This document shows positions 1 through 14,000 of a DNA stretch of 64,000 nucleotides, piece after piece. Source of the stretch: Oscheius onirici. Taxonomy: Eukaryota > Nematoda > Chromadorea > Rhabditida > Rhabditidae. The first letter of the stretch is position 1; each line of letters starts with the position of its first letter. The notes beneath the pieces were generated by a model. That model had not been told where the DNA came from, did not search any database, and worked only from the letters and a program-made list of their open reading frames with translations. A program made the translations under genes and the position numbers. The stretch lies in NCBI GenBank assembly GCA_932521025.1, contig OW051473.1, positions 8,742,001-8,806,000 on the forward strand, in the 5' to 3' direction.

Positions 1-281
1 AGAAATCCCGAAAAAATCTGAAATTTATCACAAAATCAGCCTACCAGGCATCGAGACGGGCCAATATGGCCCTGATCAGAGATCACGGGCTTTTTTTGTT
101 TATTTTTCGGGGAAACTTCAGGGATTTCTGTATAAAATAACTAAAACTAATTTGTTTGATTGTTTTCATTTAGAAAAAGCAAACTGTTCATGAAATTTCG
201 CGAAATATGGTTCCTCCAAGCTCTTTCCTTATGAATTTCTTCCTTTTTGAACGAGTTTTTGTTTTCAGAAACCTTGTCAAA

Positions 282-504
282 ATGTCTCAGCCTAACATGC
301 CTCCTCCTCCTCCCCCCCCCCCCCATGGGTAGTTTTTGTTTTTTCCCATCATTAAAAATAATTTTCAGGCATCAGCCGCTGTCGCCTCCGCCCATCCTGT
401 TGAATCCTCCCATCACGATCCGCCGAGAAGCTCCCAACCCGAACAACCTTCCGGCTTTCGTTCCGCCGCAGCCGCCTCAGGACATTCTGCCTAACGGGGA
501 TTAG
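282..504 (+). CDS. Proline-rich protein, terminal exons (unrecognised)
   Basis: Two exons read in one frame. 282-328 starts at an ATG 13 nt behind a TTTTCAG acceptor and runs through a polyproline tract; 371-504 follows a 42-nt intron and ends in TAG. The second exon is again proline-rich and ends in D-I-L-P-N-G-D. If the ATG is the true start behind a trans-splice site, the protein is about 60 residues. If an upstream exon joins (the frame is open back to the acceptor), these are only the C-terminal exons of a larger protein whose start lies outside the window. An AATAAA at 553-558 sits 48 nt past the stop. Proline-rich tails like this are common in splicing factors, but nothing here fixes the family. 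Confidence 0.5.
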
Positions 505-552
505 CCAGTTGCTGGATGGCAGCAGTAGCGGTAAAATGTTGTATGTATTTTT

Positions 553-558
553 AATAAA
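553..558 (+). terminator. Polyadenylation signal of the proline-rich gene
   Basis: AATAAA 48 nt after the stop at 504, in the expected place for a short nematode-style 3' UTR. Confidence 0.5.
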
Positions 559-1837
559 AATTGTAACCCTATAAAACGTGATGAAATTCTAAACGGGAAA
601 AACGGATAAGGATAATGCATAAGAGGGTATTTGGAAGGTCACCATCGGTAGTGCCCTATTCTTCTCAAAGCCCTTCCTTATGGCAAGCATATTTCACCAT
701 TTGGGGCCGCTCTTCCACGTGCATGTATTAGGCTTCAAACGCTTAAAGGACTGCTTCACATAATTCTTGTCATCACAAATTTTAAGATTTGTCTTATCCA
801 TTATTTATCTTGGTATATTTTCTCTTTTTTGAGTGTCCCTATAGTTTTGCATAGGCTTCTGACTTCCAAGGGTGGACCTTGTTTGCATTCTCGACCAATC
901 ATCGTCCCAAAAAATATGGTACTTTTTGCAATCCTTTTCGACTCTCATAACATCGTACCGTACCATTTTTCGTGACTTTTCTCCCAGACTGACGCAACGA
1001 TAAAAGTTGAGAAAAGGCCAAAAGAAAAAAGAAACTAATGAGGGCTGGGAATATCTAGCGGACGCAGAAAAAAGAGACGGCGATGGACATGGACAAGTTG
1101 GATATGGACAGGGAGGCTTGTGACAGACTAGCATGGAGTGCACCATGGAAATAGGATTAATAGCTCTTTGACTTCGTTGAAGAGCGCTATAGGCAAGAAT
1201 GAAGAGTTCAAGTGCGGGACATACGATTTATGATCAAAGAGACAGGGAAACGGAAAGTTGCAAAATCTTTTTTCAGGCTCGAGCCAGCTACGATCAAGAA
1301 ATCATCTTATATCACTCGAGCATGTTGTCCAGATTCACTACAACGTGAAATGACCGAAACTAGAAGGTGTTGTTGAGAGAAGAAGAGCCGTCCATCTTTA
1401 ACAAAATGATTAGATCATAATTTTTTAATTCTGCTTCTTCTCTTTGATTTCATGTTGTTGCTTGTGCATAAATGCAATAAACTTTTTCTTTGAAACAAAT
1501 TTAATAAATTGGCTTTCACAACTAGTGTCGCGACCAACCCCGCGCTCTTGTCACCCGTCTATGTTATCCCCACACCCTATATTTTGGGACTATATTTTTT
1601 CGCACTCTATATTTTTTTCTTAGAGGAAATAGCCGACAACGAGGGCTTGCAGAAGCTGGCTCAAGCGGTTCTCAACAAATATCTTTTTGACACATCCCTG
1701 TTCGACTCCTTTAAAGCGTGTCTCCGGCTTCGAAAAATCGCTGCGAGACCAATTGCGCTGGTTCCGTCACGATCGCAGTGGGTCCCGACACGATCTCATC
1801 CCAAAATTTTTATTTTCGCATTTTCGACGGTTTTTGG

Positions 1838-2020
1838 GGCTATGTTTAATCGATTCTGCATAAAATTTACAGATACGTACATTCCGATATCAAAAATAAA
1901 GAAAAATTAGAAGGAAAAGGCGAAAACAGTGTTTTTGTTCTTTCCTAAGCACAAAAATTTTGATGTCGGAATAGACGTAACTGTTGTAAAACTTGATGCC
2001 GAATCGATTAAACATGGTTT
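1838..2020. repeat. Imperfect inverted (foldback) repeat, MITE-like
   Basis: The left arm at about 1838-1898 and the reverse complement of about 1953-2020 match at roughly 80% by eye, sharing TATGTTTAATCGATTC and CATTCCGATATCAAAA-like blocks separated by a spacer of about 55 nt. The arms are long enough to fold into a hairpin. No target-site duplication could be placed. This may be a small non-autonomous foldback element or an inverted duplication. Confidence 0.55.
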
Positions 2021-3002
2021 GAAAACGAAAAAAAAAACAACTCTTGAATAGCGTTCTCGAAGTCTCGATAATGCGTATGCCTGACCGAAAACGAACGTAT
2101 TCCGGATGAAAACGTATCCTAAGATTGTAATCCAACAAATAAGACGATTCGCACTATGAGCAGGAGGCCCCTTTTTATTTTTGAAAATAGCCAGCAATGG
2201 TGTTAGATCGGTTTAAGGGTGAGCTTTCGTCCAAAAAAACCTATTTGTACAACCCTCAACGGCTGTGACCAAGGCTAAACCTTCTTTTCCGATCTGAGCT
2301 TAGCTTTTCTCAGGTGAATTCAAAGCTTGAGACAAATGATGAATCGGGACTTCTCGTCCGTCCAGAAACCTATGATAAATCACTGCACCGATATGAACAG
2401 ACAACCGCAGCCACAATCACTGGCACCTCTGGATAATAATAAGACAATTTATAATCCGAGCTCAAAGTTTAGATCAACTCGTCGAACGCTTTTTGTTTCT
2501 CATGTCCAGTTCCATTCTTGGGCATTTCATCTTTTTGATTTAGAATGTGCTAACAGTGTCGGAATTACGGTCGAACATGTTTTTCCCCCATAAAGTCTCC
2601 TGGCCATAGGAAGGTAACTTTCCATTTGGTTTATGTTCAAAATGCTCAGAAAACTGAAAAAAAACATAAGAAAAAAACCAAAAGAAAAAAAGGAAAATGA
2701 AATCAAACACAAGACCAAATTATCAATTACAAGGTTTGCAACGTCCTTCCAGGGCTAAAGTTAGATATTCCTCTTTTCAATCTACCACTTCGCTCTGTAG
2801 CGGAGCCACAGTACTTTTCATTCTCCCATCGAAAGACACTAATTCGACCTTCAAATATGCTTTGACCTGACAAGCTTCCCTTGTCAGAATTTTAGATTGT
2901 CCTCCTTACAGCTGTTCCTGATTCTTCTGCTTCGCTTTGACAATTGCGATTATCTGCAAATCTGCAAATCAGATACACTTTCCTCATTTTTGGCAGCTAA
3001 AC

Positions 3003-3008
3003 TTTATT
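3003..3008 (-). terminator. Polyadenylation signal of the RNF207-like gene
   Basis: AATAAA on the minus strand, 68 nt past the stop codon at 3076-3078. Confidence 0.6.
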
Positions 3009-3075
3009 AATGACTAGAAACATTATTAAGGCACTTCACGAGTGGTGACCGGTACATGATTGACACATCTGATTA

Positions 3076-6000
3076 TTATTCTGTGAGACTACACTCTATA
3101 CTAGGAGATTCTGCTAGCTTTTCTCTTAATGATTGTAGAACCTTTTCCTTAGCCTCGAAACTACCGAGCTTATTAGGATTAGACTGTTCGAATACGCTAC
3201 TAGGTACAAATGGGACGGATGGGATGGAGAGGGGTTCAATCGTTTCCTCGAGTTCTGCCTCAGGTTCGAGATCACTTCGCTTCTTTCGTCTTCTCACAAC
3301 TTTCTTCTTCTCGATTGGAGATGGTGTTGGTTTGCTGAAAACACACGTTCAGAAAGTAAAATAAGTAAAAACTACCTTTCAGGAGCCGAAAAATTTTCTG
3401 GATCGGTGCATTCTCCATCCTTGTGTCTTCGTTGAGAAGATTTCACGAAACTTGCCAAGAGATTGGCTTGTTGCTCTTTCTCCTTCTGACTGGCGAAGAT
3501 GTCCCTCAGTGACTGCATCATGTGCTGATGAATACCTTACAAACTGCATAGAAAACAAAGAAGACATTCAACTCACTAGGCTGATATGTTGTACAAGTGA
3601 TGAACATGTGGTCAGATGGAGATTTGCTCTGATTCGAGGTACACGGCGATGAAATAGGCACGGAGAGAGAGGAAGAGCATCTTGGCTGAAACGAACAGAA
3701 CATTATCCTTGTCTGTCTCTCTGTCGCTCCGTCTCTGTGGGCACACTGACCCTATCTCACCTGATCGTCTTTCGAGATATCCACCTCCAAGCAGTCTGGC
3801 CAAGCGTCAAAAGATTCAGACATGGACACGCTCTCTGCATCGGAACTGCAATCCCATCGCTGATCGCTGAAACAAAAATAAACGAGATAATATTGAATAT
3901 TACGGTTTTCTGATGATGGGAGTCAGCAAAGCTGTGTCTGTTCCTCCAGGGCTTCTGTCTCGACAAGTGTTCAGCAAGAATTTGTTAATATCCTTCCTCT
4001 TTTGCTTGCTGTGCTTCAAGCCCTGTACAGTTTTCTCCTTGATCTTCTCTTCTTCCTGCTTTTTCAGGGCTTCCTGATTTGCTCGTCGGTGTTGTTCCTC
4101 CTTCTCTATGGCAGCGATGCGAATAGTGCTGTCCGGAGCAATGGTAGAGATTTGTTGACAGATGCTTTCCATCGGAGCCGGATCCGGAGGATGAGTACGC
4201 CTGAATAATGTCAGTCAAAATGAAAATGCGACAAAGAACTCACTTTGGATCGATAACAGCGCTCATATTCTCGATACAGGAAGCATACGAAGCTAGCTGC
4301 TTGGCTCCGACTAGTACTTCTCTGACAGTTGCTCGTAGAGTAGTAACTTCTTCGACCTTTTCACGGAAGAGAATTTGTTGTTTCCGGACATTGTCCAAAG
4401 CCTCTTGCCACACTTGCTGTAGATCTGGTTGCATCGTATCCAGCATTGATGAGACCATCCCCGTTTTGGCTTCGACACTTTGACATCTGTAACGTGAAAC
4501 AGTTTATGGCTCCAGGAATATTTTCTGATCTTCTACCTTTGGCTTGTTTAGCTCTATCTTTATACGCGCGAGTCTGTTTAGTCTATTCATCCATGTCTGT
4601 ATACGTCCATTACCATCCCTCGGTCTGAATAGTTACGCCCATAGCTATCCTTTTAGTTGCCTTCGCTTTTGGCTACGACTCTGCCCTGTTTACATACCAC
4701 GTTTTCTCTGTGCAACTATCTAACAGCCTCCTTCATTGCCTGTCGCTTTTATCTTAACTGTTTCAAGATCGTTTGACTACACATTTGTTTGAAGAAAATC
4801 ATGCTAAAAACAGTAGAGAAATACTTACTGTTTAGCGAGTGCATGTATGATGTCCGGCTTCACCAGACAGCGTCTGATAGTTAGATCTCTTTGTATTTCC
4901 TGTACCTTAGCGCTTAGTTCCAGAATTTCGTTAACAACATCCGCAACGGGAGCTAAAAAACGTGTATGTTGTGTTTTTGGAGTACCTACTTTCAACTTTT
5001 CCGAAATGCTGTCCAAACGTTCCGCTGTTGGAGTGTGAGAGCTTCGAAAATGAGAGTGAGTTGCGTAGAACGTAAGCGTCAGATTGAGAGAAAGAATTGG
5101 AGAATCTTCCGACAGATTTGTTCGACTGGGTGCTTCCAGAACCTTCCTTAACGTTGTCTCTAACAGCCGAGATAGGGCACCAAGCTGCTGAGAGTCCTGA
5201 AAGCAACAAAAATATATAAATTAAGTGGCAATGCATACCTAGGTACGGCTCCAAAGCTTTTGCTAACTCCGATCGTTCTTCTAGGGTAGTCGCGTTGAAC
5301 TGTAGATTTGGCATGGCGTCCACCTTCTTTCCAATGAGCTTCTGAAACACGTCGTTTTGCAAAACGAACAAGAACCTCTGATACTTCAACCCTAAGAAAG
5401 AAAACAGGCGCAATGTTTAGAACATCGATTGGAGAAGTGACGCAAGGTAGAATCTGTCCACCCAGAAGACAAAGTTTGATGGGGTCCTGCATGACTTTTA
5501 CAGAATTGGTGTATACTTCACAAGCCGCATCAGCCTTCACCTTCTCTGCTTCAATCTTCTTTACAATCTTGTCCCTTGTTTTGAAGATGGTCTCGACCAA
5601 TTCGGCGCAAAGTTTGTGGACTCTGAAATACAAGGGTCAAGAAGACCTTTATTGAAATTAAATTCTCTCAAGACTTCGTGCATGAACGATAGCGAAAATT
5701 AGACATTTGAAAATTGTCAATGCAAACAATTTCGCCATTGATGCAGCGATTGATTCAACCTTTTCAACATTTAGCGCATTCCAGCGTCAATCTAGAAGTA
5801 GTACAGATTTTGTCTTCCGTTCTCTAACTAATAAAAACGTTTGCTCATTTATTAAATGACATGCATCTCAAAAAATCTCACATTTGCAAACGAGATAACT
5901 TAGGGATCGATTATAAAAACTGCGAAGAAGTTCTGCTAAAACTTACGCTGTGATAGCTTCATCCGACTGCTGACTATATCTTCCCATATTTTCCGTCGCA

Positions 6001-6770
6001 TTCCTCAACTCGGAATTGATAGCTTCTTGGATTATCTTGAGCGACTGCATGCAACTACCAAGCTTTTCAAACGCGCTGCATTGAGCGTCTTCGATCGATT
6101 TTATTGTCTCCCTGCAATCAAAAATCGAAAATTATAAAATGTGTATCTACCTTTGTTCCTGCGGAATCTTATTAAAGCATTTGAAGCAGAGCAGCTTTTT
6201 GGTCGAAAAGTCGAACGACATGAAGGGCTCCGCATGTTTCTTGCACTTGTTCTCTGTCCTGACTACAATTCTGTCTTCTGCATTGATTACTTGGTGTTTT
6301 AGGAACATTTTTGCCTGAAAAAATATGTTGTTATAAAATTAATACAACTAACCGAATGAATCTCCGTCTTGCATGCACTGCACAAGCACTGCTGGCATGT
6401 TTCGCAGAAAAACATTGGCTGAGAGATCTGAAACTTAAATTTATCATGGCAAAGTGAAAACGAACCGTATCGCAGTTGGCACAACATTCGGTCTTTTCCT
6501 GGCTAGCGTCTATTAGAAATTGGGCTATTTCATCTTTTACAAACTCTGAACAACAGTTTTTAGGTCAAAAATGTTAAAAATACCTGTCTGATCCTTATTT
6601 ACACGTTTATTACATTCCTCGCTACAACTAGGAGCACAGTCGGCACACACTGTATGGAGACAATCTAGAAGAACTGGCGATACTAACGGCTGAAGTTTGA
6701 TTTTGTAAGAAAAAAATAGGAACTTTACCGATTTGCAGTAAACGCAGTCTAAAGGACTGCGTTCTTCCAT
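3076..6770 (-). CDS. RNF207: RNF207-like RING/B-box/coiled-coil protein
   Basis: Sixteen exons on the minus strand: 6770-6729, 6689-6584, 6545-6466, 6427-6353, 6314-6151, 6111-5947, 5622-5424, 5377-5239, 5196-4990, 4952-4829, 4486-4244, 4200-3904, 3866-3761, 3685-3577, 3535-3376, 3334-3076. Phases join to about 824 residues; the 5424/5377 junction is the least certain. Order: RING-like C-V-Y-C ... C-L-H-T-V-C-A-D-C, a zinc-binding segment ending C-C-A-N-C, a B-box with C-E-T-C-Q-Q-C-L-C-S-A-C and later C-K-K-H-A-E-P ... C-F-K-C, then long coiled coils and a basic charged tail. The coiled coils follow vertebrate RNF207, including E-I-Q-R-D-L-T and A-K-A-L-E-P-Y-L-G. RNF207 is a cardiac RING protein that modulates the hERG potassium channel; any role here is inferred. 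The start lies 12 nt behind a TATATTTAG acceptor and 270 bp downstream of TMED10. Confidence 0.85.
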
Positions 6771-7040
6771 AAAGAAGCCAACTAAATATACTTTGTGGAA
6801 TCTAAATTTGATTCGGTTCAACGTAGTTAGTTTCGGATTTAACCCATGAGTGTAAGAAAATACAAGTTTTTATGAATACTTTATCATCCCGGAAACGAAT
6901 ACCACGAAAAGGTTACAAATATGGGTGAGGAAACAAGTCGTAGTTAACAGCAACAGGAGTTAATAAAAAGTTATGACACTACAAAAAAGTTATTTAAGGG
7001 GAATTATTCAGACAGTTGGAAATACAGTAACTAGGAGGTC

Positions 7041-8267
7041 TTAGTCAATCAATTTTTTGGATTTGAAGTAGTTGCGGAGGAAGATGACCTGCCAGCCTGC
7101 GAGAAGAAGCAGGCAGAGCATGGAGAATATCGAGAGGTAGAAGACTCGGGTGCTTGTGGACTCGTTCGTGCTTCTCATTTCTTCCTCTCGCTGTCTCATG
7201 AAGGCGAAATCCTTGACGACGGCATCGGAGAGATCCTCAAGACGACGGAGTTCGATCTATGGACGGAATTAGAAAGAAAAGAAAAAGTGGGACTACCTCC
7301 ATAGGCTTCAGCTTCTCGGCCTTTCCAACATCCTCGTAGTTCTTGGCCTCAATTCCGTGCTTTATCGCGAGAGACACTTCACGCTGTCCAGTGCTTCCTG
7401 GAAAATCATACATGTTGATTTTCTAACGTATCCAGAACTATAAACCTCTTATTTATGATGCTTCGAAGTCGTTACTTGTGATGCCAGAACATTTAATCTT
7501 GTTGCTATGTTTTGAACCATATAATACACAATCAGTGCTCCAGTTCTTTAAAAAACTTTTTCTAGAAGCGAGATGGCGCAATGGCAGGTGGCGCCGCGTC
7601 AGTCTAAAGGGTCCCAAGTTCAAAACCCCGCTTCGGCCCAACCAAGGCATCCATCCTTCCGAGGTCGGTAAATTGGTAGTAGCTTGCTACGGAGTAAAGG
7701 CGTTCCCAGAAAAGTCGAGGCAGCTTCGGAACGTTAATACCTACCGCAACCTGGTCACTTAGGAAACACCCGCAGCCCATGAGTCTCTTCGGAACTCAGG
7801 CTTGAGTCTGGAAGAAACTTTACTTTACTTCTAGTGAATTTCAGGCTACAGTTCGGAAAGAAACCGGGTTCTTGGTTTTCTCGGAAAATGCCGAAGATTC
7901 TAACTGTCATAAATATAAAATGCAGTTATACCTTGAGGAGCGTGGCTGTGGAAGCAAATCTCAAAGATGTCGTACTCGTCAGCAGTGAAGGCGAATTTTC
8001 CCTTGAGGTCGTTGAAGTTTTCTCGCTTGTAGAGAGTGTGTCCGCGGGTATCGGTCACCTGAATGAAAACAATTTTCAACGCAAAACCCTTATGCTTACG
8101 TGTACAGAAGTTGAGTATCCAACGGCTTCACTAAGTTCATATTCTCCCGTAACCACGACATCCTTGTGAATTTCCTCCTTCATGCATCGTTTCTGGTTGT
8201 TTGTGACGTGAAAACGGATACCAGAGACGAGAACCGGTAAAAGTAGGACGACAAGCTTGAGAGACAT
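7041..8267 (-). CDS. TMED10: p24-family cargo receptor TMED10 (p24-delta)
   Basis: Four exons: 8267-8100, 8058-7932, 7397-7297, 7256-7041; 203 residues, close to the usual length. Order: signal peptide ([15 protein letters not shown]), a GOLD domain with the conserved cysteine pair (K-R-C-M and F-E-I-C-F), a coiled coil, one membrane span ([13 protein letters not shown]) and a short tail Y-F-K-S-K-K-L-I-D. The tail matches the family's phenylalanine plus dilysine COPI-binding signal, nearly identical to vertebrate TMED10 (F-K-A-K-K-L-I-E). p24 proteins cycle between ER and Golgi and load cargo such as GPI-anchored proteins into COPII and COPI vesicles. The third intron in gene order from the right (7398-7931) is long because it carries a SINE. 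Divergent from YIPF4 across 293 bp. Confidence 0.95.
7569..7832 (+). repeat. tRNA-derived SINE inside a TMED10 intron
   Basis: A tRNA-like head has a Pol III A box (TGGCGCAATGG, 7574-7584) and B box (GTTCAAAAC, 7618-7626). A tRNA-unrelated body of about 190 bp follows, ending in an ACTTTACTTTACTTC tail. It lies in the 534-nt TMED10 intron, opposite to the gene. The head is clearly related to the one at 22924-22993. The tail of short repeats is typical of SINEs. Confidence 0.7.
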
Positions 8268-8560
8268 CTAAACACAAGTACTTCTTGAAAATAATTTGCG
8301 ATTAATGGAAATTAATGGGTTTCAAGCTATTTGGAGAGAAAATTTGTAAACAACCAAAAACGAATCGAAGTTTAATCGTAAAGCTTTGGTGTTCCTGTGT
8401 GACACTTGGCAAAGTGTGCAGCGGGGTAAGCGGATTCGCAATGGGGCGCATTTACACTTCCACCTTGGAACTGACGCAGCCAATCATCTCAATCCTTTAA
8501 AAAAAAAATTCCTTTTCTTAGAATTTTCTCTTTTCCGAAATCAACTTTATATTGTCAGAA
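8268..8560. promoter_or_regulatory. Shared divergent promoter region of TMED10 and YIPF4
   Basis: The start codons of TMED10 (-) and YIPF4 (+) face away from each other with 293 bp between them and no other gene. Both products act in early secretory traffic, so shared control is plausible. No specific factor site was recognised. A TTGTCAG acceptor two bases before the YIPF4 ATG suggests that its mRNA is trans-spliced or has an upstream non-coding exon. Confidence 0.45.
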
Positions 8561-11041
<2,481 letters not shown>

Positions 11042-14000
11042 ATTTGGTTCAAAGATACTGCAGTTGGTTGTGATAGAATATAGTTTTACATCAGTTTTGG
11101 CATAATTATCTATTTCCGCTGAAAATGAAATTGGACCTCCGTCCTGGGTACAATGTGGTACGTGGAAATGCGACTGGTCTTCTTCGGACCGTCTGAGTCA
11201 CAGTGACATGCCGCTCACAATGTATTCCAGCTTGTATATGAGACCGCGCAATTTTTAGCCTCTAACTATTTATTTGAGAGAATAACATATCAAGTTCCAT
11301 TCTTCCTGTTCCCTTTGACCAAGCTGTCAAACTTCGCAAGTCTTATCACAACTGCTCGTGACCCCTTAACTCACCAAAAGTGTTGGATCATAAGATTTCA
11401 TTCGATACTGTTATCTTTAAAGCGTTCAACTTGTCAAAATTGGGGTGTGGCTGCCTTTCAAATGCATAGCCAAAATCCAGTCCCTTAGCCCTTCCGGCCT
11501 CATTTTTCTGGTCCGCGTATTGGAAACTAATGTCGCAATTTTATGGGAAACAGATGGCGCCTCTGAACATGATGACTTCAACGACTCGCAACACTGCCAC
11601 GCGGTTTGTTTCCCAGTCGCTCTCTAATTCCAAAAAAGTTGTTTTCAAGCTGTTTTTGAAATGCCGCCCATATGGGGGAGCAATAACATTTGGGACGGTA
11701 TTAGAGGATCACAGTTTAGTTCGTTCGCGTTCCAAAGCTGTCATCTTTGCGGCATCCGCAAACGCGCCTTACGCTGTCGTAAAATCTTCCTCCATCTTTA
11801 GTACCTGCCCTTTCTTTCTCTCCAGAGCAAACTTTTCTGCAGCAATCTGGAAAAGTAACTACTAACTAGAGATCATTTTACACCAGAGAATGAATGATCG
11901 CAACATTTTCTCCGAGCAGCAGACCAGCAAAACTTTTTCGATCTGGCCGTCTGCGCTGAATTACTTTCAGTTTGTGATTGACTTTTTCGTGGAAAGTGCA
12001 CATGGAAGCATCATTGTTCACGTGAATTGCGCTAAAAGCGATCTGTTGATAATACTGATAAAGCCTTGCTTTTCGAAAAGCAACGAAGAAGTAAATAGAG
12101 ATGAGTCGGCGCAAGTTTCGCCACATTTCTAAATCTGTTCGAATTTCTCTCTTCTTCCCTCTAAAACGGAAGCAGATGGGTCTAAAAGAGAACAGATGTT
12201 TTGGATCTATGCGGACATGCCTTGGCACACAGCCACCTGCCCAAAGATGGCATAGGTTGGTCCGATAGTTGCGGATCAATCATCAGTCTCTGCCGCGTGA
12301 CTAGCATCACAATTACATACCCGAACACAACGGTCCTTGGCTGGCTGGTTTAACACTTTTTAAAGTTTTATCGACACATGAGTGCAGAAGATTCCAGTTC
12401 ATCGAGTCTAGTCGACCTTTGAAGAATAGCTCCTCCTCCTCGTCTTCATTAGCTTGTCTCTAGACATAATTTCCTTTGTGAACCCATTGTGGGTCCATTT
12501 GGTTTCTCTCAAGACCCACGAAAAGCCATTTTTTTGACAGGGTTTCACATAAAAGGATTAAAGTCCACCTACACTCTTTGCCAAAAGGGTCTTCTAATCC
12601 GACGTATTGATATTTTCATTTGCAGGTCTCCCGTAAACTGACTGATCGTGGGAAAATGAACATAAAGCCCACACGTGAGAATTCTTTAATGATGATATCA
12701 AGGTAGAGATTTCTTTATTCCTTTTCTCGCGTCTCGACCCAGTACATTGTCTGAGGTCAATATGGACAGTACTCCCTCTCCTACCAGCCTCCATTGTTAG
12801 ATATGTTTGGGGTGTTGACCTTGCGTTGGTCTAGAGATTAGAGGCGCACGCTGTGTCTTCCCGCCCAGCTGGCACCCTTCCAATTCCTGCGGTCACTCTT
12901 GGCCTCGTTCTCTGGGGGTCAACGAGATCCCCTTTCCCAGGCGTGTGCGCTACGACCCCGTTGTTTATCCCTGTAAGCGCCAGCTGTTTTGTTGGGTCAC
13001 AACGTAAGCAGATCGTGTCAGCGTGTTCCCTCCCTTACCCACTCATTCAGCCCGGTTCCTAACAACAAACATGCCTTTGGCCTCATTCCCTCTCTTTGAG
13101 GGCAAGAGAGTACCAATGATGTCGAAATGAAAGTACTACGGGATCGATGCCAGAGAGTACGCTTATTCTCCACCCAGTGGTCCGTCATAATTATAGGCAT
13201 GTCTCTGCGCGACCATCTTTTTTTCTCTTTTTGAGATCCTCACTGTTTTTGTCAAGCAGCGGCTTTAACCAAGAACCTGAACCAATATCCGAGCGAACAC
13301 ACGTGTTCAACTTTTTGGAAGAAACTCCAGTTTTGGCGAGAACTGGGCAAAAATTTCTTGCATTCTCTCTGGGTGCGGTTTTTATACTATTTAGTCTGGT
13401 GAAAGTTATACTCTCTTAGTTTGTTTACACGCTTGTGCACAGCTGCTAGACACCTCGCTCTCGTTCCCTAATGTCTAATTGCAATTGACCCGCGGTCAAG
13501 GACATGGCACCCGGGTACTGCTGGCACCCGAGGACATCCTCCCATCATTTTTGTGTCCCTCCCTCTATTCTAAAGGTAGTTTGCGCGGGAACACGTCTTT
13601 GTGGCCCCATCACCGATCAGGCTGATTCACACTGGTCTTGTGGGCGTGTGTGTTGGGGGTGCGTTTCGAAATGTTTCGCCTCCCTCTCTCTCTCTCTCTC
13701 GGTCTCGTACCTGTCACCCTTGTTTTCTCTCCTTCTCTTTTCTCTACTGGAGGTCATCCCGTACGCGACCTTTCGTAACTCTTTCTTTTTCAGGCGTTCC
13801 CACTGGTACCAACTTGCACCCACACCGCGCCAACTTTTCAGGGGAGGGTGGGGCGCGTGATCTTTTCCAATAGCGCTTATCATTATTTCTCCTCTTTTCC
13901 GCGGTGAGCACAAACGTAAGCGAAATTCGAAATTGGCAAAAATTTCGAAAATTTGGACCACTTCGCATTCCGCAATTGCCTCGTATCTTCTCAGTCTCTC

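Larger units (their letters stand above)
559..3075. other. Gene-poor stretch between the proline-rich gene and the RNF207-like gene
   Basis: No convincing gene. A glycine-rich open stretch at about 1050-1110 (+), a stretch behind an acceptor near 1275-1345 (+) and an AATAAA at 1478 could be remnants or short exons, but they do not join in phase. An imperfect foldback repeat lies at 1838-2020 (separate entry). The 3' UTR of the minus-strand RNF207-like gene enters from the right, with its AATAAA (TTTATT on +) at 3003-3008. Confidence 0.5.

Noticed and set aside
805-1146. Minus-strand open frame of 113 codons
   Set aside because: Composition is low-complexity and cysteine/serine-rich by chance, with no family resemblance and no splice context.
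13504-13961. Overlapping open frames on both strands in the CT-rich region
   Set aside because: They arise from the pyrimidine-rich repeat (arginine/glutamate or serine/leucine runs) and match no protein family.
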